Source: Bacteroidia bacterium (GTDB lineage: Bacteria > Bacteroidota > Bacteroidia > J057). From it: a stretch of 64,000 nt of DNA. Every line of letters starts with the position of its first letter. The first letter of the stretch is position 1. The notes below the pieces were generated by a model that ran no database searches, was not told where the DNA came from, and worked only from the letters and a program-made list of their open reading frames with translations. This document shows, one piece after another, positions 7,635 through 17,434 of the stretch. A program made the translations under genes and the position numbers. The stretch covers positions 1,798,001 through 1,862,000 of the forward strand of contig JAWPMV010000001.1 in NCBI GenBank assembly GCA_033391075.1, given 5' to 3'.

Positions 7635-8471
7635 TTACTTGCCTGAGAACTTGATAGGCAGGTTATAATAAACCGCTACCTCTTCTCCATTGTGCTTGCC
7701 GGGGATCCATTTGGGCATGCTTTTTACCAAAGATAAAGCCGCTTCATCACATCCATGGCCTAATCCTTTTGCAATCCGGGGACTTTGGATACTGCCATTT
7801 ACTTCCACGATGAATTGGACTTGAACCGTTCCTTCCACCTTTTTGGCTTCCTCAGGCACACGTAAACTTTTCTTGATATATTTTTTCAGAGCTGAATAGC
7901 CACCCGGAAATTTGGGCATTTTTTCTGCTGAGAATAAAATGCTGGCGGAAGAAAGTTCGGGGTTCTTTTTCATCCCTGTCCTGTCAGAAACTTTCTCAGC
8001 CATCGGCCCGCGAGCGATATCATATTGAGATTCTGTAATTTCCTGAATGGGATTTCCCTGGATAGCTGCCTCTAACTCATTTAAGTTTATGGGATCTTCT
8101 CCTTCCTCAGCTTGCTTTGAGGTACCCATATCTTCGACTTGAACTTCTATGGGAAGCGTGTTAGAGTCCAGGATGGCAGGAATTTTCTCCTCCTTTTTGT
8201 TTTCGGTATTCTCTTCTGCTACCATTACAGAGCTTTCCTCTAGCTCATTTTTTTCTGCTTCAGGACCATTTCCGGATTCTCCTCCCAGATAGATAGGAAA
8301 AGAGTCTGGAATGGAATTACTCACTCCAAAAATGGAAAAATATACACTGACAAGTACCACAGAGCTGGCAGCTGCGATCAGCAATCTCTTCTTAAGGCGT
8401 TTGTTGCGCTCCGCCTTGAACTGCCGCAGATATTCTTCATGGTCAGATTTGTTCAGGTAGGGTCTTACCAT
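7635..8471 (-). CDS. TonB-family energy transducer
   Basis: This 278-residue protein has a short cytoplasmic N-terminus, one membrane anchor (about 29-49), a long acidic, variable periplasmic spacer and a C-terminal TonB domain (about 180-278). The TonB domain is marked by MPKFPGGYSALKKYIKKSL, EGTVQVQFIVEVNGSI, GLGHGCDEAALSLVKSMPKW and a final YNLPIKF. It would pass proton-motive energy to outer-membrane receptors, possibly including the receptor at 13952-17329. It is monocistronic, bounded by a strong terminator. No ExbB or ExbD genes lie in the window. The spacer is Glu/Asn-rich rather than the Pro-Lys type of proteobacterial TonB. Confidence 0.9.
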   Translation of the reverse strand: MVRPYLNKSDHEEYLRQFKAERNKRLKKRLLIAAASSVVLVSVYFSIFGVSNSIPDSFPIYLGGESGNGPEAEKNELEESSVMVAEENTENKKEEKIPAILDSNTLPIEVQVEDMGTSKQAEEGEDPINLNELEAAIQGNPIQEITESQYDIARGPMAEKVSDRTGMKKNPELSSASILFSAEKMPKFPGGYSALKKYIKKSLRVPEEAKKVEGTVQVQFIVEVNGSIQSPRIAKGLGHGCDEAALSLVKSMPKWIPGKHNGEEVAVYYNLPIKFSGK

Positions 8472-8579
8472 ATATTAGCTTTTAGCTTCTATTTATGAGC
8501 ATGTATTATTCTAAAATACAGCTTCAACTGAATAAGAACTTTCTTTATATCTGTTAATTGTAAGGTAGTAAGGAATTCC

Positions 8580-10136
8580 TCAATTTTGTTTGATAAATTC
8601 TGAAAGAGCCTTCGCACAGCGCATACCATCAAGTGCTGCGGACATGATTCCTCCTGCATAACCGGCGCCTTCACCGCAGGGATATAAAGCATTGATTTGG
8701 GGATGCATCAGGCTTTGCTTGTCCCTGGGAATGCGTACCGGTGAGGAAGTTCTTGATTCTACTCCGAGGATGATGGCTTCATTGCTGAGGTAGCCTTTCA
8801 TTTTCCTACCGAAAGAACGAAATGCTTCTTGTAATCTTTTAGATACAAATTGAGGTAAAATGTCTCTCAAATCGGCACTATTTGTTCCAGGTAGGTAAGA
8901 GCAATCGGGTAAATTTTGGGAAAACTTACCCTTGACGAAATCTCCCAATCTCTGAGAAGGAGCTACTTGTTTGCCTCCTCCTGCTGCAAAAGCACGTTGT
9001 TCTATGCTTTTCTGAAATTCAACCGCTGCTAAAGGACTTTGGTTGGGGAGGTCAGATAGAGATACTTCGACTACCATGCCCGAATTGGCAAAAAAGCCGT
9101 CGCGCTTTGAGGGAGACCATCCATTTACGACCAGTTCTCCTTCAGCTGTACTGGCAGGACAGATGATTCCTCCCGGGCACATGCAGAATGAATAAACGCC
9201 TTTTCCCTGTACCTGCTGAACCAGGCTATAAGCAGCCGCAGGAAGTTCAGGGTGACGCTTGTCTTCGCATCGGTATTGAATTTTATCAATGAGGGCTTGT
9301 GGGTGTTCTACCCGTACGCCCATGGCAAATGATTTTGCTTCGAAGCTGATTTTATGGCGATCCAATAAATGAAAGATATCACGCGCAGAATGACCCGTAG
9401 CGAGGATAAGTGCATGTATGGCGATCCATTCTGCATCATTTATCTGAATATGGGAAATTTTCCCTTCGCTGATCCGTAAATCTGTCAAGCGGGAGTCAAA
9501 CTGGATTTCTCCTCCGCATTCTATGATGGATTCACGAATCTGCTGGATGATTTTCGGGAGTTTATTGGTACCAATATGAGGATGTGCATTGACGAGGATA
9601 TCCGGATTAGCTCCGTACTCTACCAATATTTCGAGTACTTCTTTTATATGCCCTCTTTTCTTGGCCCGTGTATAAAGCTTGCCATCTGAAAAAGTTCCTG
9701 CTCCTCCTTCTCCAAAGCAATAATTACTTTCTGGATTGACCAGTCCTTCTTTATTCAGTTTTGCAAGATCTCTTCTCCTTTCCCTTACGGCTTTCCCTCT
9801 TTCAATAATGACCGGTTTGATTCCTTGCCTGATGAGTTCTAATGCTGCAAACATACCCGCAGGTCCCATGCCTATGATATGAGCCTCTTGTGCATGGGTT
9901 ACATTTTGCAGGGGAAATTCCGGAAAGAGAGTCTCGGGCATTTCCTGATCTATAGCTACCTGCAGTTTTAAGACAAATTTTGGCTTGCCTTTGCGGGAAT
10001 CAATAGACCTCCTCAGTATCTCCCATCCACTGATTTGAGCAGCTGGAACCCTCAGTTCCCGGGCCGCGATTTTTCTGATGCCGTCCTCTTTAGATAGGGC
10101 TTCCGGACTTATTTGTATAGTACATTCTCTGAGCAC
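8580..10136 (-). CDS. FAD-dependent oxidoreductase (COG2509 type)
   Basis: This is a 518-residue protein of the NAD(P)/FAD-dependent dehydrogenase family called COG2509. After an N-terminal domain of about 80 residues comes the dinucleotide-binding motif HIIGMGPAGMFAALELI (GMGPAG at 89-94), then the E-R segment VIIERGKAVRERRRD and FGEGGAGTFSDGKLYTR. Further conserved parts are LILATGHSARDIF and, at the C-terminus, YPCGEGAGYAGGIMSAALDG, where FAD is closed in. The FCMCPGG motif is typical. The physiological substrate is not established. It is divergently transcribed from the methylglyoxal synthase gene. Confidence 0.9.
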   Translation of the reverse strand: MLRECTIQISPEALSKEDGIRKIAARELRVPAAQISGWEILRRSIDSRKGKPKFVLKLQVAIDQEMPETLFPEFPLQNVTHAQEAHIIGMGPAGMFAALELIRQGIKPVIIERGKAVRERRRDLAKLNKEGLVNPESNYCFGEGGAGTFSDGKLYTRAKKRGHIKEVLEILVEYGANPDILVNAHPHIGTNKLPKIIQQIRESIIECGGEIQFDSRLTDLRISEGKISHIQINDAEWIAIHALILATGHSARDIFHLLDRHKISFEAKSFAMGVRVEHPQALIDKIQYRCEDKRHPELPAAAYSLVQQVQGKGVYSFCMCPGGIICPASTAEGELVVNGWSPSKRDGFFANSGMVVEVSLSDLPNQSPLAAVEFQKSIEQRAFAAGGGKQVAPSQRLGDFVKGKFSQNLPDCSYLPGTNSADLRDILPQFVSKRLQEAFRSFGRKMKGYLSNEAIILGVESRTSSPVRIPRDKQSLMHPQINALYPCGEGAGYAGGIMSAALDGMRCAKALSEFIKQN

Positions 10137-10258
10137 GCTGCGAAATTACGCTTTATTCCCTAAATAATCCCCACTGCTCTGATAATGCTAAGAAGTGCTG
10201 TTTTCAATCCTATGCCAGGCAAGTTTTCCATATCCTGGCCTTTTCTTACCTTTCTGCT

Positions 10259-10702
10259 ATGGAAGAAAGAAAAACGATCGCATTGGTGGCTCATGACAAT
10301 CGCAAGCGCGACCTCATGGACTGGGTAGGATACAATTGGGAGAAATTGATCAAACATAAAATTGTAGCCACAGGTACTACTGGTAGAATGCTTGAAGGAG
10401 TACTGCTATCTAAAAGTATGGATGAAAAGCAGGAAATAGAAGTACTGAAATTGAGATCGGGACCTTTAGGGGGAGACCAACAATTAGGAGCGCTGATCGC
10501 AGAAGGCAAGATCGATATGTTTATTTTTTTATGGGACACAATGCAGGCTCAGCCTCATGATGTGGATGTAAAAGCTTTGCTGCGCATAGCGACTATGTAC
10601 AACATCCCAACAGCTACCAATCGTGCAACTGCTGATTTTATGATTTCTTCCCCTTTGTTTGAAACCGATTATCAGGCGGCCAGGCCTGACTTTTCCGCCT
10701 AG
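10259..10702 (+). CDS. mgsA: Methylglyoxal synthase
   Basis: This 147-residue enzyme converts dihydroxyacetone phosphate to methylglyoxal and phosphate, a bypass of lower glycolysis. The phosphate site and catalytic residues are plain: ALVAHDNRKRDL, the KIVATGTTG loop, SGPLGGDQQ with catalytic D73 (D71 in E. coli), and FLWDTMQAQPHDVDVKALLR with H100 and D101. The NIPTATNRATADF C-terminal segment also matches. Length is normal. A sequence TACCTTTC, close to a -7 element, lies just before the ATG, so the leader must be very short if it is used. No neighbouring glyoxalase forms an operon with it. Confidence 0.97.
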   Translation: MEERKTIALVAHDNRKRDLMDWVGYNWEKLIKHKIVATGTTGRMLEGVLLSKSMDEKQEIEVLKLRSGPLGGDQQLGALIAEGKIDMFIFLWDTMQAQPHDVDVKALLRIATMYNIPTATNRATADFMISSPLFETDYQAARPDFSA

Positions 10703-10804
10703 CAAAACCGAAAGCTTTGATTTTTACCACTAAAAATCTTCTACCGATTACTCAACTAAGTCCTCCAACCACTAGGAAAGCCTGCAATTAGTATAACTGT
10801 CGAA

Positions 10805-10812
10805 TAGATTTG
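10805..10812 (+). promoter_or_regulatory. Bacteroidota -7 element ahead of the acyl-CoA dehydrogenase gene
   Basis: TAGATTTG matches the TAnnTTTG -7 consensus and lies 29 bases before the ATG at 10842. A convincing -33 TTTG at the usual spacing is not seen. The 12-base string AATAGATTTGTC recurs upstream of the gene at 46619. Confidence 0.4.
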
Positions 10813-10841
10813 TCGCTATAACAAGCAGCAATTCTATCATT

Positions 10842-11972
10842 ATGACAAAGAACACAGCAATCAATCATTTCATCCTCTACCGCGATCTGGTAGATCAATT
10901 GGGAGAGGCTTTTGAGAAAAGAGCTCGCTCCTATGACGAACAAGCCTTATTTGTAGATCAAAATTATAAGGAGTTAAAAAAGTATCGCTTCTTTTCCCTA
11001 CTGGTTCCCCGTGAATTGGGAGGTCCGGGTCTGGCCTTCGAAGAGGTATCTTTGCTTCTGAGAAAAATGGCAGGCTATTGTCCCTCTACTGCTCTGGCTT
11101 TGTCAATGCATCAACACCTGATTGCCGCCAATGTATGGAAATACAAACAAGGCAAAGGAGGAGAAGAAATCCTGAGAAGGGTAGGGGAAGATCAGCTCAT
11201 TTTGGTAAGTACAGGTGCAAAAGACTGGCTGGATTCCAATGGGAAATTGGAGAAAGTAGAAGGTGGGTATCTCATGAGTGGAAGTAAATATTTTGCAAGC
11301 CAATCAGCGGTAGGAGATATGCTGGTTACTTCGGCTCCTTTTGAAGATGAAAATCTGGGAACACAAGTATATCACTTTGCCATTCCATTTGCTTCCGAAG
11401 GCCTGAGTTTGCTCGATGATTGGGATACTCTGGGTATGCGTGGGACGGGATCTCAAACGGTAAAGCTGGATAAGGTCTTCATCCCGGAAGCGGCGATCAA
11501 ATTGAGAAGAAAGCAGGGGGAATTTCATCCCGTGTGGAATGTAGTATTAGGTGTAGCCATGCCCTTGATCATGTCTGTCTACACGGGTATAGCAGAAAAG
11601 GCATTTAAGACCAGTTTGGAATTGGTAAAAAATGCTCCTCGTAGCAAGGCCTATACTTCTTCTTCCATCGGGGAAATGAGCAATCAATTGAGCCAGGTAC
11701 AGATCATGTTGGAAGATATGCTTCGCATCAATAACAATTTTGATTTCCAACCCAATGATGAAATTGCTCACAAGATTCTAAGTAGAAAGACCTTGTTGGC
11801 AGAAGGAGCCATAGAATTGTTAAGACAAAGCATGGAAGTATGTGGAGGCCTGGCCTACCGTAAATCACTTGGCCTGGAACGCTTGTTTAGAGATGTACAG
11901 GCAGCGCGATATCATCCCCTTTCAAAAAGAGATCAGCATGCTTTCTCGGGAAGTTATTTGCTGAGGAAATAA
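10842..11972 (+). CDS. Acyl-CoA dehydrogenase family protein
   Basis: This is a 376-residue flavoprotein with the three-part acyl-CoA dehydrogenase fold. The N-terminal helical domain (about 1-115) contains FFSLLVPRELGGPGL and CPSTALALSMHQH. The beta domain (about 115-225) contains STGAKDWLDSNG, GYLMSGSKYFASQS and DWDTLGMRGTGSQTVKLDKV. The C-terminal helices contain ELLRQSMEVCGGLAYRKSLGLERLFRDVQAARYHPL. The MRGTGS motif contacts FAD. Members oxidise acyl-CoA thioesters, but some act on other substrates (for example in sulfur or nitro-compound metabolism); the substrate here is not evident. It appears monocistronic, with a possible -7 element upstream. Confidence 0.88.
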   Translation: MTKNTAINHFILYRDLVDQLGEAFEKRARSYDEQALFVDQNYKELKKYRFFSLLVPRELGGPGLAFEEVSLLLRKMAGYCPSTALALSMHQHLIAANVWKYKQGKGGEEILRRVGEDQLILVSTGAKDWLDSNGKLEKVEGGYLMSGSKYFASQSAVGDMLVTSAPFEDENLGTQVYHFAIPFASEGLSLLDDWDTLGMRGTGSQTVKLDKVFIPEAAIKLRRKQGEFHPVWNVVLGVAMPLIMSVYTGIAEKAFKTSLELVKNAPRSKAYTSSSIGEMSNQLSQVQIMLEDMLRINNNFDFQPNDEIAHKILSRKTLLAEGAIELLRQSMEVCGGLAYRKSLGLERLFRDVQAARYHPLSKRDQHAFSGSYLLRK

Positions 11973-11980
11973 AGAATTTG

Positions 11981-12075
11981 GACTTATGGTAAAGGCATTT
12001 CATTGAACAGTATATCACATTACATTTCAGTAGTGTGGGAACTTCATAATGTAGAGCATTCTTTTGCCATAAGTC
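11981..12075. other. Long-range inverted repeat downstream of acyl-CoA dehydrogenase gene
   Basis: GACTTATGG (11981-11989) is exactly complementary to CCATAAGTC (12067-12075), enclosing about 77 bases, and the second arm is followed by TTTTATC. It starts 8 bases past the stop codon and could be part of a terminator structure, although the large loop makes that uncertain. Confidence 0.3.
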
Positions 12076-12148
12076 TTTTATCTATCAGCATAATTCTCTG
12101 AGATTAGCCCTATTAGGAATTCTATAGCCTTTCCAATAGATTTAGTAA

Positions 12149-12748
12149 ATGGAGGAGTGGAAAGACATAGAATTGTTTTCGGCAATTAAGGGTGGGGATA
12201 AAAAGGCATTATCTGTACTTTTTTTGAGACATTACGATTTTCTTAAGCATTATGGATTACGAATTTCTCCTTCTCCTGAAGTAGTTGAAGAATGCGTACA
12301 AGAGTTGTTTCTCTATATTTTCGAAGCCCATGATCGTTTGGGTGATGTAAAACAGCTAAAAGCCTATTTATTTAGTTCCCTCAGACGGCGAATACTTGAA
12401 AAACTGAGCAAGGAAAGAAAGCAGAAAGATGCAGGCCTGGAATTACCTGTTCTTACAGCTATTCAGTTTTCAGCGGATGACCTCCGTATGCAGGAAGCAA
12501 GCCAACAACATATTCAAGAAGCATTAACTCAAGCTTTGAATGAGTTACCCTGGCGTCAAAGAGAAGCCATATATTTGCGTTATTACAATGGCCTGCGTAC
12601 CAAAGAAATTGCCGAAATCATGGGGGTAGCAAATCAGACCATCTTGAATACGCTCTACCAAGCCTTGAAAAAAATTCGAAAGAACAAGCAGCTAAAAAAA
12701 TTCTTTGGGATCACCTCCTCATTATTAGTGATTCTGGGCCTGTCCTAG
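12149..12748 (+). CDS. ECF-type RNA polymerase sigma factor
   Basis: This is a 199-residue sigma-70 family factor of the extracytoplasmic-function class. Region 2 (about 18-85) has LFLRHYDFLKHYGLRI, VEECVQELFLYIFEAH and QLKAYLFSSLRRRIL. Region 4 (about 135-185) has LPWRQREAIYLRYYNGL, TKEIAEIMGVANQTILNTLY and QALKKIRKNKQ. A hydrophobic C-terminal tail (FFGITSSLLVILGLS) is unusual and may associate with the membrane. It heads the sigma - FecR - TonB receptor - beta-helix locus. In such loci, signals from the receptor release the sigma factor from FecR and induce the receptor operon. Confidence 0.93.
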   Translation: MEEWKDIELFSAIKGGDKKALSVLFLRHYDFLKHYGLRISPSPEVVEECVQELFLYIFEAHDRLGDVKQLKAYLFSSLRRRILEKLSKERKQKDAGLELPVLTAIQFSADDLRMQEASQQHIQEALTQALNELPWRQREAIYLRYYNGLRTKEIAEIMGVANQTILNTLYQALKKIRKNKQLKKFFGITSSLLVILGLS

Positions 12749-12883
12749 ACGAATTTTCCCCACTCGATTAGTTTTCTCATTTTTTTTCCAAAAAACAATA
12801 GTATAAAAAGGGACCAAGTCCTTCTTATTAAATAACCCGTCTATCTAACACGGCGGGAATGACTATTGGCTGGATTAAAAAAC

Positions 12884-13915
12884 ATGAATTTAAACGAGGA
12901 GCAAAAAGTACTACTGGAACAATGGCTTGAAGACCAAAGCTTCATCAATTGGGCTTTGCAAAGAGACGAAAAAGACGCTTCAATGTGGGAACACTATTTC
13001 AATGATCATCCGCATCACTGGGAACTGGCAAAGGAAGGTAGAACCTTGGTATTGGGTATTCCTTTTAAAGACATTCAGGTTGATCCAAGCTCAGGTCAAG
13101 AAGCTTTGAACCGCTTAATAAATCGAATAGAAGATAGCCCTTCTGCACATATACAGCCTCTTAAACCCCAAACTGTCAGCTTATGGAAACCCTGGACATT
13201 GGTGGCCTCAATCAGCATTTTTATGCTTTTTTCTGGCCTTGCCTATTTCCAGTTTTTCCATCACACAGAAATCATGTTGGCTACGACATACGGCCAGCAA
13301 TTGGAAACATACCTTCCTGATGGATCTAAGGTTACCCTTAATGCCAATTCCAGCCTGAGATACAATACGCGAAATCCCCGAAGAGTATGGTTGGAGGGAG
13401 AAGCCTTTTTTGAAGTAAAAAAAATTCCGGAAACCGATGAAGATTTTCAGGTACTGACAGAGGATTTGACCGTGAATGTGTTAGGAACTTCCTTTAATGT
13501 TAATACCCGAAATGACCAAACCAAAGTATTTCTAGAAGAAGGAAAGGTAAGGCTGAAAGTTGAGAATCCTGCTACAGATTTCATTGAAATGGATCCGGGT
13601 GATCTCATTGCCTATTCCAAGAAGCAAAATAAGCTCAAGGAGAACCAAAAAAATGCTTCTGTGCTTGAAAACGCTTACTGGAAGGAAGGTACGTTGATTT
13701 TCAATGATACGCCTTTACCCCATGCCTTATTCGAAATAGAAGACATATATGGAATCCAGTTTGTGTGGCAGTCTGAGGAGCTCAAAAAAGAGATTATTTC
13801 CGGAGGGGTTCCCATCAAAGATTTGGACGTAACTCTGCAAACCTTGAGTGAAGTCTATGGGATCAGGATAAGATCGGAAGGGAAAAGATATTTCATCGAC
13901 AAAAAAGCTGAATAA
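12884..13915 (+). CDS. FecR-family anti-sigma factor
   Basis: This protein of about 343 residues is a transmembrane anti-sigma regulator. The ATG at 12884 is preferred over the TTG that opens the frame at 12866. The cytoplasmic N-terminus (about 1-100) would hold the sigma factor. One membrane segment lies at about 102-124. The periplasmic FecR domain follows, with TTYGQQLETYLPDGSKVTLN, RRVWLEGEAFFEVKK and VNVLGTSFNVNTRNDQTKVF. The C-terminal DUF4974 part includes HALFEIEDIYGIQFVW. It would sense the receptor's N-terminal STN domain across the periplasm. It lies between its sigma factor and receptor genes. Confidence 0.94.
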   Translation: MNLNEEQKVLLEQWLEDQSFINWALQRDEKDASMWEHYFNDHPHHWELAKEGRTLVLGIPFKDIQVDPSSGQEALNRLINRIEDSPSAHIQPLKPQTVSLWKPWTLVASISIFMLFSGLAYFQFFHHTEIMLATTYGQQLETYLPDGSKVTLNANSSLRYNTRNPRRVWLEGEAFFEVKKIPETDEDFQVLTEDLTVNVLGTSFNVNTRNDQTKVFLEEGKVRLKVENPATDFIEMDPGDLIAYSKKQNKLKENQKNASVLENAYWKEGTLIFNDTPLPHALFEIEDIYGIQFVWQSEELKKEIISGGVPIKDLDVTLQTLSEVYGIRIRSEGKRYFIDKKAE

Positions 13916-13951
13916 TACTTTTACGACTACTATTAAATAACACCTAGACGT

Positions 13952-16900
13952 ATGGAGAAAAAACTACTACATCGGCGATTTTTTAAAAAATCATGGTTAT
14001 TAGTATTCCTGTTTTGGATGTTAATGGTCCCCCTAGATGCCAAAACCATCAGGGCTCAGCTACAACCCTTAAGTGAAGTAATAGATCAGATCAGCGAAAA
14101 ATACCAGGTGATCATAACGTATGATTCCAGGTTATTGTCCAAAATCAACATTCACTTTGAGTTTAGAGAGGGAGAAGAAATAGAGTCAGCTGTCAATCGC
14201 TCTTTAGAAAAAACAGGATTGAAGTACAAACAACTTACGGATAAATATTATATCGTCTTTAAAGAGGATCAAACAAGCCAGAAGAAAATAAGGAAAATAG
14301 CACGCAAATTTGAGCAAATCCAGAAAATCGAGGAGAGCGAGTCTCTTATTGTACAGAAAAGTACCAAAGATTCTATAGCTTATCTGAGTAAGGTAATTCT
14401 TCCAGCGAAAAAACAGGTTTCTGCGCGGACAATCTTTGGGGCAGTTAGCGCAGAATTGGGCAATATTACAGGAAGCGTTGTTGACAAAGTTTCCGGGGAA
14501 AATATTTCATTTGCAAATGTTCGATTGGAGGGAACAAGTCTTGGAGCATCTACGGATGTTGAAGGTGCATTCATTATTCAACGGGTTCCTGCTGGAGATT
14601 ATAATTTGATTACCACATATATTGGTTATATAGATCAAAAAACACCCGTTACTGTTGTTGCAGGTACCCCACTAAAAATTAAGGTAGAATTAGAGTATGC
14701 CGGTGTTCAAACTGAAGAAGTTGAAATATCTGCCCAGGTTTCAGGCCAGATGAATGCTATCAACGAACAGTTGTCCTCAAATACGATCAAAAATGTGGTG
14801 TCATCAGATCGAATACGAGATGTTCCAGATCAGAATGCTGCAGAATCAGTATCAAGGTTGCCCGGATTATCTTTGATCAGAAATGGGGGAGAGGGCCAAA
14901 AGGTTGCCGTTCGGGGTATATCTCCCCAATATAATGTGACGATGGTAAATGGGGTGCGTATGCAGTCAACTGACCGCAATGATCGCAGTGTGGATTTGAA
15001 TATGATCGCTCCCAATGTGCTTAGTGGGATTGAAGTTACCAAAGCCTTGACTGCGGATATGGATGCAGATGCAGTGGGGGGAACAGTTAACCTAAAAATT
15101 GCAAAAGCCAGAGATGGGGCACAAGGTAATATTTCTGTGCAAGCTGGCTATGGCTCGACGGGAGATACCTATGGGAATTATAGAGTAAGTGGTTTCCTAA
15201 GTAATCGATTTTTCAAGAAGAAATTTGGGATTCAGGTTAATGGTTATTTGGATAATTCCAATAGAAATTCAGATAACCTAAATGTCGGATATGCAATAAA
15301 TGAAGAAGATTCCTTGGAAGCAGGTTTTATTCCGATCGACCTTAATCGAGTGAGCATAAGCGACCGCGTTACGGATAGACAAAGATTAGGAGGGGGATTG
15401 ATTCTTGACTACCAATTTAAAAATGGCTCACTCCTTATGAATAATTTCATAAGCAATCTTTCTCAAGATCAGGTAGAACAATCAAATTCTCTTTCACTCA
15501 TCGGTAATCAGTGGTCTGGATTTGCAGCAGTAAGAGAATTTAGCAATACGATGCTTAGCAATGCGATTCAGGGGGAATTTAAGTTTGCAAAGTTTAGCAT
15601 GGATTTTTCTGTCTCAAATTCTATTTCCAAACAATATACGCCGGGTGATCTGCGCATGAATATTGGCATAGCTCAGAACGAAGCTGGATTTACAACTCCT
15701 TCATTGACTGATCCGCTTAAGGCATCACCCGGTGAGTTGCTAAATGCCGCTGTGATTATACCAGAACCTAATGCGAAGCGTGTGACCCGTTTTTACACCC
15801 TGGAACGGGATGTGGTTGAATCCGCTCAGGAAGCCGTTCTAAATTTCCAGGTTCCTTTTAGCTTTTCAAAAGCAGTTTCTGGTACATTAAAATTTGGGGG
15901 AAAGTATGTCCGCAACTCCAGAGACAATGATGAGACACAAAATTTTAGTCAGCCAGACAGGAACTTCCTGGGGGAAGAATTTGTACGAGTATTGAAAGAT
16001 TCTCTTTGGACGGATTTGGGGCTTACAAATCTTGATCAGAACCTGGGCATCAGGGCCTTTTTGTTTGAACAACCCAGCTATGATGTTGGGGATTTTCTTT
16101 CTGGAAATGAGGGAATTAATAACTTCTTTTACAAAGCTGATATCCAGAAGATGAAGCGATATGAAGAATTAGCCATTTATAGTGGTTACTATCCCATTGA
16201 CGGAAAAGAGTCCGCGCAGTATGATTATCTTTATGAAAGAGATTTGTTGGCATTTTATGGGATGGCAGAGATTAAAGTTGGTAAATATGTCACGCTTTTT
16301 CCCGGTATACGGTATGAAGATTTTGCCTTCCTTTACAATTCATTCTTTACAGAAAGGTTTGGCCCTAATCCAGAAGATTTTAGCAATGAAGCCTTAGAAT
16401 CAAATGATATTAATGGCCAAAACTGGTTTCCGCAGCTTCATGTCCGTGTAAAACCTACAGATTGGCTGGATATCCGTTTGGCCAGGACCAAAAGTATTAT
16501 ATATCCAGATTACCGGGCCATTTCCCCTTATATATATTTTGATTCCTTCAGCAGCCCTGCCCTGGAATTAGGAAATCCTGAACTTGTACCGGCCCTATCA
16601 CAAAATTATGATATTTATGCTTCGGTTTATAAAAATAAAATTGGATTATTTACAGCCGGATTTTTTTACAAGGAAATAGACAATCTGATTGTTAGATCAA
16701 GTTTTAGGAGCAAAGATTCTGAAACAGTCAATGATAGGTTCTCTTTGCCACAAACTCAGCAGACCGTCATTAACACCTGGATCAATTTGGATGCGACCTC
16801 TTCCGTAAGGGGCTTTGAGCTGGACTGGCAAACACATTTTTATTATCTGCCTTCTTTCCTCAAAGGCTTTGTGCTAAATGTGAATTATACACATATCAAC

Positions 16901-17329
16901 TCTAAAACCAGCTATCCCTTTCAAACTTCCGTCAAACTTGGATCGGGTCCATTTGCACAAACCGTATTTGTTGATTCCACAAGAGCCGGCAGGATGCCCA
17001 ATCAGCCGAATGATGTGTTTAATTTTACCTTAGGCTATGATGTGGGGGACTTCTCAGCACGCTTATCTTTCGTTTACCAGGATAATATTCTTACGGGGAT
17101 AAATAGAACCTATGACGAACTAGATTCATATACGGCTGCATATAGGCGTTGGGATTTCACTGCCTACCAGAAACTACCCTGGCTTAACAAACGGCTGCAG
17201 CTGTTTGTCAATGCCAACAACATTACCAACACTGCTGACCGTTCATTTATTAGCACATTACAAAAAGTTTCTTCCGTACAATATTATGGTAGGACTGTGG
17301 ATATTGGTATTCGTTATGGCTTTGATTAG
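13952..17329 (+). CDS. TonB-dependent outer-membrane receptor with STN domain
   Basis: This 1125-residue receptor begins with a signal peptide (about 1-31), then an STN signalling domain (about 38-105), a linker, a carboxypeptidase-regulatory-like domain (about 172-250, GSVVDKVSGENISFANVRL) and the plug (about 265-385). The plug resembles Caulobacter/Xanthomonas-type receptors: VPDQNAAESVSRLPGLSL, VAVRGISPQYN and ALTADMDADAVGGTVNL. The barrel fills the rest and ends in an aromatic-rich VDIGIRYGFD. The STN domain fits control by the neighbouring FecR/sigma pair. No SusD gene follows, so it is not a standard SusCD pair. The ligand is unknown; the beta-helix gene downstream hints at a polysaccharide. 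Confidence 0.93.
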   Translation: MEKKLLHRRFFKKSWLLVFLFWMLMVPLDAKTIRAQLQPLSEVIDQISEKYQVIITYDSRLLSKINIHFEFREGEEIESAVNRSLEKTGLKYKQLTDKYYIVFKEDQTSQKKIRKIARKFEQIQKIEESESLIVQKSTKDSIAYLSKVILPAKKQVSARTIFGAVSAELGNITGSVVDKVSGENISFANVRLEGTSLGASTDVEGAFIIQRVPAGDYNLITTYIGYIDQKTPVTVVAGTPLKIKVELEYAGVQTEEVEISAQVSGQMNAINEQLSSNTIKNVVSSDRIRDVPDQNAAESVSRLPGLSLIRNGGEGQKVAVRGISPQYNVTMVNGVRMQSTDRNDRSVDLNMIAPNVLSGIEVTKALTADMDADAVGGTVNLKIAKARDGAQGNISVQAGYGSTGDTYGNYRVSGFLSNRFFKKKFGIQVNGYLDNSNRNSDNLNVGYAINEEDSLEAGFIPIDLNRVSISDRVTDRQRLGGGLILDYQFKNGSLLMNNFISNLSQDQVEQSNSLSLIGNQWSGFAAVREFSNTMLSNAIQGEFKFAKFSMDFSVSNSISKQYTPGDLRMNIGIAQNEAGFTTPSLTDPLKASPGELLNAAVIIPEPNAKRVTRFYTLERDVVESAQEAVLNFQVPFSFSKAVSGTLKFGGKYVRNSRDNDETQNFSQPDRNFLGEEFVRVLKDSLWTDLGLTNLDQNLGIRAFLFEQPSYDVGDFLSGNEGINNFFYKADIQKMKRYEELAIYSGYYPIDGKESAQYDYLYERDLLAFYGMAEIKVGKYVTLFPGIRYEDFAFLYNSFFTERFGPNPEDFSNEALESNDINGQNWFPQLHVRVKPTDWLDIRLARTKSIIYPDYRAISPYIYFDSFSSPALELGNPELVPALSQNYDIYASVYKNKIGLFTAGFFYKEIDNLIVRSSFRSKDSETVNDRFSLPQTQQTVINTWINLDATSSVRGFELDWQTHFYYLPSFLKGFVLNVNYTHINSKTSYPFQTSVKLGSGPFAQTVFVDSTRAGRMPNQPNDVFNFTLGYDVGDFSARLSFVYQDNILTGINRTYDELDSYTAAYRRWDFTAYQKLPWLNKRLQLFVNANNITNTADRSFISTLQKVSSVQYYGRTVDIGIRYGFD

Positions 17330-17434
17330 CATAAAGTTTAAATACTAAACAGGTAATCAATGAAGTGAGATTGAGTGTCATACTTACCTCCCAAAAATAA
17401 AACTCCAAAACCTTAAACAATTAAAAAACTTATT

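Noticed and set aside
8489-8692. 67-residue minus-strand frame overlapping the end of the FAD oxidoreductase
   Set aside because: Shadow of the real gene in another frame.
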